In this document: piece by piece, positions 35,640 to 49,197 of the stretch | Layout of the letters: each line of letters begins with the position of its first letter | How positions within the stretch are numbered: position 1 is the first letter of the stretch | Assembly (NCBI GenBank): GCA_037577475.1 | Contig: CM075187.1 | Coordinates: forward strand, 25,615,810-25,679,809 | Origin: Chaunax sp. Z400 | Lineage: Eukaryota; Chordata; Actinopteri; Lophiiformes; Chaunacidae | Direction of reading: 5' to 3' | DNA: 64,000 nucleotides | Translations under genes and position numbers: made by a program | Notes under the pieces: generated by a model | What the model was told of the DNA's origin: nothing | The model's input: the letters and a program-made list of their open reading frames with translations, nothing else | Database searches by the model: none

Positions 35640-35880
35640 AACAAGCGTTCCCATCAGTCCTGGCTCCGCTCTGCATATGAATGGATTGGGTGCAGAGCAG
35701 ATCATTTGCTGCCACTTCCTGCCCTGCCTCAAGTGAACTGACGCGGCCGATGAGCGCCGCGCGGCCAATGGGGGCGCAGCAGGGCGGAGAGCAGCGGCTC
35801 ATTGTACTACAGTTTAGTGCCGCCGCCAACAGCAGACGCGTCTCCCGCTCAGGCTGCCGCTGCTCAGCATCCTCTGGTGA
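35640..35880 (+). promoter_or_regulatory. CpG-rich promoter region, probably of zmat4
   Basis: The sequence turns abruptly from AT-rich to GC-rich with dense CpG, especially 35740-35860. Visible motifs are an inverted CCAAT box (ATTGG, 35685-35689), a forward CCAAT box (35765-35769) and a GC box (GGGCGG, 35782-35787). There is no clear TATA box, as is usual for CpG-island promoters. A second CpG cluster at 36120-36240 lies just inside the proposed intron. Together with the strong donor at 35967 this is the most promoter-like segment in the window. Start site and direction are not proven. Confidence 0.5.
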
Positions 35881-35967
35881 ATGGATTACACAGTTTCTCT
35901 CCAAGTGCAACATCAGCTGGCGGTGTTCCCGACGCACTTCTACCAGGGCTACAGCGTGGAGTTACAG
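35790..35967 (+). other. zmat4: Candidate 5' exon of zmat4 (mostly UTR), start undefined
   Basis: This GC-rich stretch ends in a near-perfect splice donor (TTACAG then GTACGT, cut after 35967). It lies about 23.5 kb upstream of, and on the same strand as, the first coding exon of zmat4. The 5' end is a guess based on the promoter motifs just upstream. An ATG at 35881 directly follows an in-frame TGA (35878-35880). It opens 29 codons (MDYTVSLQVQ...YSVELQ) to the donor in phase 0. If this exon were joined straight to 59466, those codons would be in frame with the zmat4 ATG and give a 29-residue extension. The -3 base is T and +4 is G, a mediocre start context. The splice link is inferred from strand, spacing and compatible sites. 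It could also be the first exon of another transcript. Confidence 0.5.
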
Positions 35968-36119
35968 GTACGTCCACCTGCCTGTCCCGTCTCCTTCTGT
36001 TTCCCCATCCATGATACGAGGCGTGCATGCTCGGAGAGGAGTGAGTGTGACTTTATGGTGATGCTTCACTGCGGGGGAAAGGCATGGTTGTCGTGTTGCA
36101 TGCTGATTTTTTGTCCTCA

Positions 36120-36250
36120 CCGAAATGATTGTTGCGTGTCGCCCGCCGGGAGACGGAGCGGAGCGGCGGCTGTTTGCTTGCACGGTGCGGTGCACACGGG
36201 GTTTAAAAGTAAAGCGGAGCACCCTGGTGGAGGCTGACCTCACGTCTCAT
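36120..36250. promoter_or_regulatory. Second CpG cluster downstream of the candidate first exon
   Basis: A short GC-rich patch with many CpG dinucleotides (around gcccgccgggagacggagcg) sits in the first 300 bases of the proposed zmat4 intron. It probably belongs to the same CpG island as the promoter at 35640-35880. It could hold an alternative start site or an intronic regulatory element. Confidence 0.35.
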
Positions 36251-39015
36251 AAACAGTTCCTGGGACACCCCAGGGGGTCCCATCAGGGAGTCCTCCCCTG
36301 TATGACCGGGACGTGATCCCACCCAGAACCTACAGCTGAGGAGAGGCACTGCTTCAGAGTTTCTAAATAAGGTTACTCCTGCAGTCTGTGGCTTTTTTTT
36401 ACAGCCTGTTTATAACCTGTTTATTGTAGTAAACAGTAATGAATATCAAGCAAAGCGGTGTCAGCACCATCAGCCTTCCAAGACACCCCAGGCTGCTCTG
36501 CGTGCAGGAGAACGGCTGGTCGATTCTCTCAAGGTGACATTTAAGGCGGATTAGAAGCAGAGATGGAGAGGAGGGAGCTAAACGCACCTTCCTCACCTCT
36601 GTGGAGGGGCTAACAGGGCTCTGTTAGAGCAGATATCAATCCTCACGAGCTGAGGAGAACAATGGGATTTTATAGACAGTAACTTTCCTTTATTTACTTT
36701 TTTTGTAGTGGCAGACTGGAGGTCAGTTTATCACCTTTTTATGTATGGTTGCATAGAATAGTGCAGCACATTAGAGGAGAATGGTATAATCCTGGTACAT
36801 AAGATGCTCTGGAAAAATTTTGGCAAACATATTAGGGCTGCAGCAAAGACTCATTTTCTTTCTCCAGTGATCTGTCTTTTATTTTCTTTCTTACTTGGTG
36901 GATAAAATATTGAATATAATCTCCCAAAGCCCAAGATTTATAACAGCAACAACCCAAAAGAAGTTCAGGCAACTATGGAAAAACCATTAATGTATTAAAA
37001 AATAGTTGCTGATTAATTTAGCTATTGATTAAATCATCGACAAATCAACTAATGGTCTCAGCTGTAAAACATCTTAAAATGTAAAAAAGAGAAATCACTT
37101 CCCTCCTTTTTCCAACTTTCTTTTTGGTGATTTATTTATTTGGTATTCAGGACTTCAGTGCAAAAAAGTTTCTAACAGTTATTGTTTTGTTGTCTTATGC
37201 AGCATTAACATTTTATGTTTATTTTCAGCTTTTCCCTATTTACATGCCATTTCACACTTTACACTTTAAGGATGCGAGTGGTGATTATTTTCAGAATAAT
37301 CTGCTGAACATCTCCTCAGTTAATTAGCTAATTGTCTGGTCCATTAAATGCCAGAAACAGCTGAACATTTTCAAAGTGATGTCTTCAAATGTTTTTTAAT
37401 TTGTGTATACTCAGCAGTCTCAAAAAGATATTCAGTTTACTGCCATAAAAGACAAACTGTAAATACATTTGAGCAGCAAGAACTGGTGAAATGTGTTGCC
37501 TAATACAACGATTAATTATTTTAAAAAAAAAGGGTTGTTATTTAATTTTTGGAAGGATACCAGGAGATCAGATATCTTTCCTGAATAGATTATCACATTA
37601 ACTCCCAGACTAACTCCAAATCATATGTAATCATAAGCAGATAATGATAATAATGTATTTCTATCGTTTCCATAATGAGTACAGTCCCTTTGTTCAAACT
37701 GTAGATCTTTCTTTTTAAAGAGGAGCCGTCCTTTTCTCCTGCAGCAGCGCTTCACACACTTAAGAACCAGATATGGATGAAGTGTTTTATTCTGCAGCCT
37801 CCAGCACGACGAGAAAAAGAATATTGCAGCATTTCACCAAGCAGGCACTCCGAGCTCCATCTCCATCCGCCTCAGTTAAAGATGACTCCTTCCTCTGGGA
37901 AGCTGCGTGATATAATCACCATCTCCTCCCGTGAACCACAAGATGGCTCCAGTTTGGCAGCTCTCTCCAAATTTCAGCCACGACACAAACAACCTCTGCT
38001 CTCTTCGAAGACATTGCATGGAAGCTGTGTACTAAACAGCAGCACGTTACAAACAGGCTCAGAGAGCAATGCTGTTTTTCAGGCCCTATATAATCATCCT
38101 CTCTCTTTTCACAAACTTCAAGTAGAGAAGGAACACTTTCATCATCCCTCCATCTGCTGTCTGAAACATGCGACGCCTATAAATAACACTTAGTTCCGTG
38201 CTGACATGTCATCAATAATTGTTTGCTTTTGTAATTTTTAAATTGCTCCGGTTCTTTGTTGCTTTCCGTCGCTTCCCTGCTGCAGTATTTTGTAGTTCTA
38301 TCTCCATTATTTCTTTCACAGAAGGTCAACTCAGATGAAGATTTTCTTTATAAATAGCCCGCTAAGAAACGAAGAGCTCCAGTAATGTGAGCTCTGAGCA
38401 CATTTATTTTCTCAGGGTGCAAAAAGTTGTTTGAAGCAGACAACTAAACCAAACCTTGTAAGATAATGTGTGCTTTTCTCAAAGCTGATGAATTATGTCC
38501 TCCGGTTCTGTAGCGGTCCAGTAGAAAAACACCTAAAAGGGTCCAGACTGTTTCCTCTTTAAGCATCCTGCACTTGTCTCTAAAATAGATGAAAAAAGCC
38601 ACACCTATTCTGACACACTGAATGACAAACACACGGCAGCGTGTCAAAAATGAAAGTGAAGCCATTACTTTGCATGGCAATAATTATCCCCTATCTATAT
38701 TTTATACATCTATTACCATCGTGTCTCACAAATGCGTGACTGAGTTTCAAAATAAATTTTTAATATCAAATGATGAAAGAGCTCACGCTTAAGTGAATAA
38801 GATGAATGAACAGGTATTTTATATCTTCCACATATATTTATAGATTTACAAAGGGAACCGGTCAGGTTGGATGCAGCAGAGTCTGGGACATCAGCTCCAT
38901 CCAAACGTCCATCCTGCCGCCGACTTAGCCCTCAAAGAGTTTGATCAAACTTACTTTTTGTGCCTGAAGTGCTCGCTGTGATCACGTCAAGTCTTTGAGA
39001 GCATGGAGATGTAAT

Positions 39016-39018
<3 letters not shown>

Positions 39019-39054
<36 letters not shown>
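39019..39054. repeat. GT microsatellite
   Basis: Eighteen uninterrupted GT units. Confidence 0.95.
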
Positions 39055-39058
<4 letters not shown>

Positions 39059-39169
39059 GTAAAAACGAGACGCACTAGGCTACTATGGGGTTTAATGATG
39101 AAGATGCACTTTTTTTTAATGATGACTGCTACAGAGTAGAGGCAACAAAATGTGTGCTATTTCCAAAGA

Positions 39170-39365
39170 TTGCACATCCATCAATCCATCCATCATTTTC
39201 TTCACGCTTATCCGGCGTCCAGTCGCGGTGGCAACAGGCGAAGAAGGGTATTCCAATGTCCCTCTTAATCCTAACATTTTCCAGTTCCTCCTGGAGGATC
39301 CCAAGGTTTTCCCAGGCCAGATGAGATATGTAATCCCACCAGCGAGTTCTGGTTCTTTTGAAAAC
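39170..39365 (-). mobile_element. LINE 3'-end fragment (probably L2/CR1-like)
   Basis: On the minus strand one frame reads RTRWWDYISHLAWENLGILQ and continues in the same style to WTPDKREENDGWIDG. This is the C-terminal tail typical of a common fish LINE whose 3' end reads ggataagcg...atggatggatg. The last bases here (catccatcaatccatccatc on the + strand) fit that end. The copy is short and diverged. The clade is assigned from memory only. Confidence 0.7.
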
Positions 39366-42300
39366 AAATCCACCCATAATGCATTTCCCAATTTACAGAA
39401 CTAAATACTGTAATTACTAGACAGGAGTCGAACGATAACCATCTGCTGCTCCGCTGTGGTTCCTCTGGCCGTGCTGGTTAAAGGGTCAGAGCCGACACAG
39501 CTGTGGATGTCAGGGATGTAACAGTAATGGACCCTCGCTCCCTCTACTCCCGGCACACTTCAGTGTCACATAAACCAGTGTTGATTGTCCACCTTTGCAG
39601 ATACTAACAAAACAATCTTAAGCCTGTTCATTGGCTGTTCTGTAAAGCTACAAGCATGCATAGAGGCTTTAATGCTCAATGCGTGTGAAACACAATGGGG
39701 CGTACAAATAAAACGTTCTGCGAGGAAGGAAGAAATATCATTGTAGCAAGAAATCAATCCAGGATTAACAGGATAGACAGGCATGGTTCTACATTACAGC
39801 TCAACGCAGGGCAAGAATTCAGTTCATGGAAAACTCATCTATTAATTGACATGCTTTACACTGAAGTCAAGAAAATGCATTTTGAACATTTTATTTATTT
39901 ATTTTCATATAACAACACACGACAACATTAACTTAGCTAACAACCGACAAGAAACAAATAACAACAAGAAAACAAACAAACAATCAATGAGACAACAGAC
40001 ATCAAACCATCTTCCTAGTCCATATATTGAGAGCCAAAATAAAGACAGGAGGCTCAGACAATTGTACAGACTTGGAGTCCATTTGAATAATTTAATAATA
40101 AATCGACCCTGCCCTGCATCGGTGGACTGACCCACCAACATACAGAAGTATGAGCACATTGGAGTGGAAGAGGCTAAATAAATAATATCAGGTCACGTAC
40201 AAGATTTATCATCAGCCTGCTGGGAAGGACAGGTTCTCCACATAGTCAATAAAAGGAGACCAGGTTCTACATGTATGATATTTTTTAACAAATTTATTTT
40301 AATTTAAAGAATAGTCATCCTATAAACAATTAAGTTCTTGTAGTAAAATATTGTATCCGTGACAGTGAAACATAATATTATTGTGAGAGTGTATTTTCAC
40401 TGCTTAAGTCAATTATAGCCCATGTTACTGTTATTCCACAGGAGAGGAGAGTTGATCAAATTCATAGATCACCTAGTGACCTCCAGGTAATGATTCCACA
40501 CATTGAGCCGCTGCACCGACTTGACTGGATGGCTTAGTGGTTGTATCTTAAGCTACAGGGGAAAATATGTTATTTTTTTACTCCATGATTGGATGTTGCT
40601 GCAGCAGGAGAGTCTTTTTAATCTTCGACTTACTCAATATATGGATCGACACACTTCAGCTTACAGTTGAGTGCTTTGTGAGTCAGACTTGTTGAGCTTT
40701 TATCAGAGGAAAGAAAGAACTTATAGCATCATCCAGCTGTGCTGCACACAATCTAGGAGCTACAGTCTCTTGCAACAGGTGTGTGCTGTGATATTCAAGC
40801 TGCCAGCAGATGATTTGAGTTTGATGTTGTGCCCACCCTGCAAAGGATTAGTCTCATTAGTCCGACCACAATTTGCACAGACTCAATATTTGTCCTAAAT
40901 GCCTGCTCTGGCCAAACACAAAGCTGATTACATTACTGACGTGCAGGCAGCCTGCCCAGTGCGGTAGCTGATGTTTTCACTCAGCAGATCTGTGGACAGC
41001 GCTTAGGTCACACTGCATGGGAATAGGCCATTACCAGCAAACACAAAGTAACAGCTCATTGTTGGGACGTCGACGTATGGCATTGCAATTTGGCTCGCCA
41101 CCCTGAAAGCCATAGCAGCAGAATGATAAGAGGCAGAGTGTCAGTGCACGGGGGCTCTGGCCTGAAAAGCAGCCTCACTCATCCAGTCTGCCTACTTTGG
41201 GGCCGTGGATGAGGTGTTGGTGATGCTCCTTTTAGATAAACAGCTGCTGTCATCCTCATATCAGCTTCATTACTAAGTAAGCTACCAGCAAGTGGTGTCA
41301 TTTATGTTGAAAATAGCTTTTTCTAAGATAGATTTACTCAAAGATATGTTAAATACTGACCTATAAAATGACATTTGATGAACTAAAAGTCGGCTCTAAT
41401 CAAAGCTGGTAATCCTTTCTGTTTCCACCGGGTAATGATGGCCTGCGGTTCATCCAAACAAGTCCCTTTTTCTCAGCAGACATCAATAAGCTTGTCAGAT
41501 ACAGATGAGCAGAGTTCCAGACGGAACCTGAGGGAAAGATGGAACATGGTTTGTTGGGGACCGTTAGGAGCGGGTGAGGAATGAAATACAATCTAGATTC
41601 CAAAGAAAGTTGTGAAGAACTTTACGGACAACGGTTTCACAAAGTGTTCCTGAACCCATCTGTTAAAATCCTTCATACAATCATGTGTTTCACAAAGTGG
41701 CTCCATCCTTGCTTGTGTGCGACTAAGGATGCACCTTTTGTATGCAATCATGATGCCATCACTTGGTACCAATCAGTGTTTTCTTAACATTCGACAAGTC
41801 CGTTGTTGCCCTCTTTGACGGTTTGTTAAAAGGGATAAGCAAATTATCACATTCTGTTTTATTTATGTTTTACACAGCGTCCCAACTGTTTAGAAATACT
41901 TCAAACAGCTGTGGAGAAACCACACACTGACATAACCGTAGTTTGTTCCTTAGGGTGATCTGGTGACCCACCACCAAAAGGGAAAGGGGGGGGGGGATCT
42001 CACCATTATATTCTAGCACTGTAGCTACGACAGCTATCACATTGAAATGAGATTTACAATAAACCATAATATTGTGATATACATAGTGGAATAATGTAAC
42101 TATACTTGGTGAATTCTAAGCTTGTGTGATCGTGTGCTCTTGCGCTCTTGTAAATAAAGCTGCATTACAAAGTAATACCATTTAAGGAAAAATGATAATT
42201 TATTAAAAGTTATTTTTGTTGCCAATGTAATAGCTGATATTGTCAATATATACAATATTTTTTATTGTATTTATGATCAGAGCTGATGTTGGTGGTCCAC

Positions 42301-45041
42301 TGAGTTTTAATAGAATAAATAATAATTAGGGTAATTATTCTAGCGCTGTTTATTTTACTACACTCACACATACTGCTTTGTCACTGATGAAGCGCAGGTG
42401 ATCATATGGGTTTTGGATTCATCTCATTTAACCATATTGTTATAAATGTGTTTTATCTGCCCACATATCATTTAGTTGTGTTGATTTGCATCAGCAATGA
42501 ACTCCAATTAATCGCCACATTGTTGTTTAATATATTTCTTCCTGCAGAGACTAGAGATCACTGTATTGAGAATTCACTACTTATTACCAGATAATTAGTC
42601 TGATCAAAAGGTTTTATTGCAATTTAATTACTTCCTTCAATAGAAGGTGGTCGCCCCGAATTCAACAAGAGCAAAAATTCACATAGGTATTTATTTACAA
42701 TGTCTCTTTGTGAACATAGAGACATTGGGGACTTAGACGCCAAACTACAACCATGTTCTTCTGCTTGATAAACATTTCAAAATTTTGAATTATGAATTGA
42801 ATTGTTGTTTTTTGGAAGTTATTTTACTGATAAGTGAAATAAAAAAAAACAAAAAAAAACAGCTTCTCTAGCTGCTCCCAGGTCTGCCAGCTTCCTCCTT
42901 TTCAGTAATGATGATGTTACAACATCTTTGATGACTAATTTATTATAACATTTCCATCATTACAGAGAGAGTAAGTAACTGGTACCCAACCCGAGCCCAG
43001 TCACCACTACAGGGATAGAAACATATCGAGCTCTGTGTTACAATAGCAGAGGTGATTCTGACTTATTCTACAATGAGTCGAATAAATCATCATATGCTGA
43101 CAGTGATTAAAGGGGCATGATACTGTAAGTGCTTACCTTCATCACTATAACGTGAGGAAGAGTTTTTCTCTTACCCCTACAGTTTGTGATTTTTACATGA
43201 CATTGTTTTCAGCCTGATAAATTTTGCCTACGTCGAGTTTTCCCACTCATATCTGGCCCCAGAGAGGTGCATTAGAGGCCTCCAAAAGTCCAGATCACTT
43301 TAATCCTCCTCATCATTCACTGTCAACAGCAGGTCAGCAAATAAAGCGAGCATTCATTTCAAAATAGCAATTCTGGCCAAAGTACCGAATCTGTGATTGA
43401 TTTGTTCTGCTGTGCCGAGAGTTTAAAACTCATCTGTTTCACTTGCAAAGTCATGCAAAATGAGACAAAATGTAGGTGTGTGAAGAGAACTTGTGAAGAA
43501 TTCAACTTCACCACTGTTTAGAGGCTTAATTTGCTGCACACCAGCACTCTAAATTATAAGCTGTAGAAATATATATGTACACTGAAGGTGATGCTCCGAA
43601 GAAGTTTATTTTAGCTGTCAACTAATTTCTCTCTTTAAGCACCAGGTGCTCTACTTTCTTCTCTGACAACATTCAGACCATCATGGCTGCTATAAAACTG
43701 CAGAGAAATTCAGAATAGGTCAGTTCCTAAGCAGAACTGCTTTAGCAGGGTTAGCAGCTGTTGAGGGTGATTTAGAGACTGTTGTACTGGAGATGAGGGA
43801 GGAACTGACTGATAAAAAGGCCAAGTCATCAAAATGCTATCTTCATTCTTGTATAGGTCATCTAATCCTGACCGACTGTGTCAGTGTCAGGTCTTAAAAA
43901 CACTATTATTTTTTTTTCATTTTCCATCCATGACTGCTCTCAGATTAAAGGTTAGCTGATGACATACAGTGTGATGAGTGGTGAGGCTGCTCTGTCTGCC
44001 GTCTTTACTGCTGGCTGGTCCTGAGGACGGCAGTAATGGCTGGATGGTCACATGAAATGCACCCAACTGTCTGTGGAGCTTAGTTGCATCTCTCAGTTTA
44101 TCCCTTATTTCTCTATTGGTGCTGCTGAGGAACGACATGACATAAGTCAAATTTTGAAAACTAAGACAAGGATCCTTATAAGCACCACTGGTAAGTCTCC
44201 AAGGCTGTATAGCCTATTTAATTGTGCTGTGCTGTGAACCTATGTTTGCACTGCAGCCTCCCAGAAGGTAACGACATCGCCCTCCACTGCTGTTGTCTTC
44301 TTCAAACCGAAGCTGATTTCTATGATGAACTGATTCACTCAACATTTCTGGCCGTGCTAGGGACTCACAAATACATATTGTCTTCTTACCTGCGGCGCTC
44401 TTCATCCATTTAGATTGTTTTGGTGCGAGTTGCCAAATTTAGGAGACACTGGCTGCAGAGATGTCTGCCTTCTGTTGAATATAATGGCACTAGAACCCAT
44501 CCTGCATGTGTTGATCAAAGCGTGAAAAACATTTAAAAACTCAACAGCAGTCTCTCTTTCCAGAAATCATGACCCGATTAACTAAGATAATCCACAGACA
44601 TCCTTTCATGTCGGAAAAATGTGAGTGTTTTTTAGTGTTTGGACTTTAATCTGCTCGCCTCGTTTATCTGTTTAGTTCTCTTTCCTTACACACTGACTTG
44701 AGCCTCTTTCTGTCTATCGCTGCTCTATTAACTTGGGTTTTGGGATTTTTTTTTTCACCTGCAATTCTGGTTTCACAACATCAGATTGATTGAAGATCAG
44801 TGTGTGGAGGAGACCTGCTGTTGCTGATGTAAGCCTATGGAAACAATCAAAACCAAGCACCAGTCAGCCTTTATTAAACAGATGAGGTCACAATAAGAAC
44901 TTTTACCACAGTGACAGGAGAGTCATGTTTTATTGTCAGCAGACAGGACTAGAGTGGAGGAGATAGTGGGAGGGGAGGTTATCCACTAATTAATCAATCA
45001 AACATGCTGGTGTTCTCTTCCATGGATGAATAAATAGACAG

Positions 45042-45270
45042 CGGGGCGGCTGTGGCTCAGGAGGTAGAGCGATCGTTCACGGAATGAAAGGTCGGTGATT
45101 CGATCCCCAGCTCCTGCGAGTCTACAAGTCGAAGTATCCTTGAGCAAAGATACTGAACCCCAGTTTGCTCGCCGGGTGACAGTGGCAGCACACTGCTCCT
45201 CAGGGATGGGTCAAATGCAGAGAAAGAATTCCCCCCTTGGGATTAATATAGTATCTACAATAAAAAATAT
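45042..45270 (+). mobile_element. tRNA-derived SINE
   Basis: The head has a Pol III A box (tggctcaggagg, 45053-45064) and B box (ggtgattcgatcc, 45094-45106), 29 bases apart as in tRNA. The middle contains gaagtatccttgagcaaaga tactgaacccc, a common fish SINE phrase. The tail (ttgggattaatatagtatct) resembles the 3' end of an L2-type LINE that would have supplied the copying enzyme. An A-rich end follows. It looks fairly complete. Confidence 0.85.
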
Positions 45271-46139
45271 ATAAAAAATGCTAAAGGGTTTTGCCTGTAT
45301 AATAATGGCGTCGTTAATATACTTGGGTGTCCTGCCCAACTACTGTCAGTGTGTGAGAAACACATGATGTTTGTAGGAGGGGGTGGACAGCTCCAAAAGG
45401 CTTTCAGTGTGAAGCAGCTATATAAGAGTGTATTTGTTAGCAGAGTTGTGTCAGATCAGTAAAAACTGATCCACACAATGATAGATGAACATCATCATGA
45501 ACATAGAGCACTATTTTCTGGGCAGAACAGTTTTAAACATTGTCTGCAGGAACAGTAAGAAATATCTTTTCATGGATGTCCTGATGACTTTTACTGTGTT
45601 GAGCCCTTCAGCCGTTCTTTGTGGCTGCAGCTCAAAGCTTCCCAGCACTTCTCTCTCAAGCTCATACCCTAAACGTGTGGAGCAGCTATGATTAATCGCC
45701 GGTTTTACTTCTTGTGCTACTGCACATGGATTGAATGACCAACTTAAAATTCATGAGTTACCACAATGGTAAAGTGTAGCCATTATTCTCCATTGAATAG
45801 GTCCACGCTCTATTGGTGGATTTATTCTGGGATTTGAGGGAAAACTGCTGCAGCAGTCTGGTTCATTGTATTTTAGATGGATTGTTATTATTCTTTATTT
45901 TTTAAGTCCTTTGCCCGTTAAAATATATGAGTGTGAACGTGAAAAATAATTTACAATGTGAGAGTAAAGTTAGAGGCTAAGGCTAATCTCTGATAATCAG
46001 TGAAAGTCTGCTTTTCAGAGGACTTTTCTGAGGTGACTCAACTGGTGAAAAGTGTAACACTGACAGAAATATCAGGACAATAGACAATAAGCATTAAGCG
46101 TATTGTACTAGTAGCTCCTGGATAGGGCAGTGTGTAATG

Positions 46140-46990
46140 TGTTCATAATGTTTCGATAGGCGCTCTGCACTATTCAACGATTATACAACCCCCCCACCCC
46201 TGATGCACAAACACAAGCCTTTTTCAGACAAAACGAATCCCCTCCTCTGTGATCTCTTTGGTTAGTTCAAACAGGAACCACAACGCCAACTCGGAGTGTG
46301 CGATCACAGTGTATGCCGGTGTTCCACAATGTTAAGTGTGCTGTGTGCTTGTTCTTCAAATAACGGACTTCCTGTTGCTACAGCATAGTTAAATCCTCTG
46401 TGGTAGGTCGCACACCCGGACATATTACTACAACGTCAGAAGCCTGTTTCGGCGCTGTTACCTCTGCAGGCGTCATAGAGGTGGAAACCAACTGACTCCC
46501 CATGACGCCTTCATTGCGTTCAAACAGAACGTCGCGGTGGAATAAAGGAGCAACAGGCCCACAGTGAAAACGCTGTGTGAATGGGGCTACAGAGAGAGAG
46601 AGACGGGAGACAATTTTTCAACACTCGCTAAACAAGTTGTTAGCTCACATCCATTATCATCATATAGTTTCTCCAGTCTTGTGGTGATAGTTTTTCCAGC
46701 GAGGCATTGTAAACTCAGACTCTACAAACTCCATCAAAGTTCGAAAAGCATCGCCTTCTATAAACCTGATGGGAGGCATGTCTTTATTATGGTGTGGTAT
46801 TATGGTATGGTATGGTGTGAGATGGCGACTGTAGCTTGTTTCTGCTGTTTGCACAGCACCACACCCGTTTCACTGGCATGTGGTGGTAATAGTGCGTTCT
46901 TTGTCTTTTGTTAACAGCCGTTGCAAACAGCCTGTAGCTGTATTACTGCCACCGTCTGGTGGTAGTACTGTGTTACTACCAGGGGCAGGT
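46140..46990. other. CpG-containing segment, possible old DNA transposon
   Basis: It is richer in CpG than its surroundings (46380-46620) and contains phrases such as gtcggtggtag-like and ccgtctggtggtagtactgt that recur in fish repeats. I could not define its ends or terminal repeats. The frame at 46564-46914 has no known domain. Confidence 0.2.
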
Positions 46991-49157
46991 GAAAACAAGT
47001 GGAAAACCTTTTAATGACAAAACGCTAGTCGTCTATACTAATATTTTTTTTTTAATTGTTTAATGACTATTCAAATATGTCTACAATGTGCCAGTAAGTA
47101 AATGCTGCAGATTCTTAAAAAATAAAGGTTTCATCAACTGGAGAAGTGAACAGGGTCAGATAATAATTGACGATTTGATCAAAAACAAATGTGTTGTGAC
47201 TACGTTCTGGACAGTAAGTAGGAAAGGTATATCTGCTGTTCTGACACCGTTCAAAAACGAAGCCCATGAACCTTTTTTTTTTTGAGTGAAAATAGGAGAA
47301 TTTGAGAGCATCTTCCTCACAAATCCACCTGTTGTGTATGTTTGATGAGGCTATGATGGCCACGGAAAGTCCTGACCTTTGAATGCCTCTTTGCCACTTT
47401 GCTCAGGTTCAAACCCAAGTGAACACAGTAACACTTTCAATGAGCGAAGGAGAAGATGACGTGTGTGGTTTTCATATTGTTCTGGTTGTTGCAGGTAAAT
47501 GTAGAAGAGGTTTAGTGGTATAAGGCAAGTCAGATCTTTGTTTTTACACCACTGCAGCAGATTAATCATGTGATCAACTGTTGTGGACATTCTGTTTCTG
47601 ATTCTGATTAGGTATTTATTATATGAGCCATAAATAATATCTTATAGTAATAATATCCAGTTATTTACTGCATCCCACTTAGATGGGAGATTTCCCACCC
47701 TTTATGCTATCATCTGGTGGAAATTTTAATTAGTTGAATACAGTACCTGCAAAATAACATTCTCATCAGCCTCACTTGTATGCCGACAGTAGCACATAAC
47801 TCAGTACAACCTTACAGAACTGTGAGAGTGGCTGGGGATTTGTTAATTGTCCAATTGTCTCAAAAGCTTTTGAAAGAACTGCTTTTCTATACTCATTTTG
47901 GTAAAAAGGACAAAGTTGGCACCGACCATGACCGTCTTCTTGTTCCTGGAACTGATCCATGGGTTAGTTGATCAGAATTGGGGATCTGTGTCCTCAGCGA
48001 AAGGAGTCCAGCCCCTCTGTGCAGGTTTTAGTCCATCTTCCCAGATCAATGCCCGCCCTAATGGATTTACAACCGACCCTTTATAGGTTCAACATCTGCT
48101 GTGGCTTCCCTTTCATCGCTGCACTTTTTTTTCACCTCCCCATCCTTGAGCTTCCGGCCTCGTGCTGCTTGCTTTTGGCTGATCAGCAGGCGTCTCGTCA
48201 GACAGAGGATAAACAGTGTCGACTACGTGAGGGAAACAAGCTGCCTTCCTGCTAATGTGATCGTCAGCGCGAGGCATGCTGCCTCGTTCCCTCTGTGACT
48301 TCTCTGTCCCGTGTCTCTCCTTCATCAAAGTGGCAATACGACTTCTGTAATGAGCTCACGCTGCTGTGCTGAGAAAGCCTGGCTGTAACAGTGTTGACAA
48401 CAGCTGCACCCTGATCAGATATTGATGATTGAATTTGGTTGCAACCCCCTCCGTTGGTTTATGATTGGATGCTCGCCTCTATCCAATTACACTGGGTGAA
48501 AATTAATACTTTTCTCATTTAGAAGAGAGTTAACCTCTTGCAATTACAGCGGCGTATCTGACAGTAAAATCCATTAGCTTAATGAATTGATCGCTGAGGA
48601 GAGGGACATGTTAATTCAGAGAGCAGCAGTCACTCTTTGGAGAGCTGTACTTCACACTCAGCAGGACTTTTGTTGCTTTCCTTCCTGCGCTGCTGAGTAA
48701 TAGACACTCAGGGACAAAGTGAAAGTGCTGCTGCAAAATTTTGCATTTGGATCATTTTGGCCATCACTCCTGTTCTTGACAAGCGAACCACTAAGATTTG
48801 AAAGTGCTGTGACATCAGCGAAAAGACGTCTGACACAGCAAGAAATACAAACTTATCAGAACATTTGAACAGAAAACAAGAAAAGTGAGGCAGGACGATA
48901 CCGGCATGAAACCACTTTTTAAATGCTGCACGCTCTGTTGACTTATCTTGTTCTCTTTGCTGATGCAAAATGGAGATAACAAGTGAGCCGTGCTGAATGT
49001 GACAGGCCATCTGAGACATAATGTGTGGAAGAATTTAGGATTTGTTTTTGTGTTGTCAAAATGAAGGGGTTTATACATGTTAATATAATTCCAAAATATC
49101 AATCTGAGTTCATACCAATACATATTTCTATTATAGATATAGATATAATGTAGAAAA

Positions 49158-49197
49158 GTATATTATTATTATTGTGTATTATTATTATTATTATTAA
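49158..49197. repeat. ATT microsatellite
   Basis: Two blocks of ATT/TTA units separated by a short interruption. Confidence 0.9.

Noticed and set aside
35599..36243. Many overlapping frames on both strands in the CpG-rich block
   Set aside because: GC-rich sequence lacks stop codons, so long frames appear on both strands; only the + frame reaching the donor at 35967 was kept as a candidate.
37777..38193. 138-codon + frame with a plausible ATG
   Set aside because: Low-complexity Ser/His-rich product without any domain; lies in the proposed zmat4 intron and lacks other support.
44390..44409. Minus-strand ATG GAT GAA GAG ... followed by a GTAAGA donor (MDEERRR-like first exon)
   Set aside because: Only 20 coding bases, no promoter-like sequence upstream and no matching downstream exon; too easily chance.
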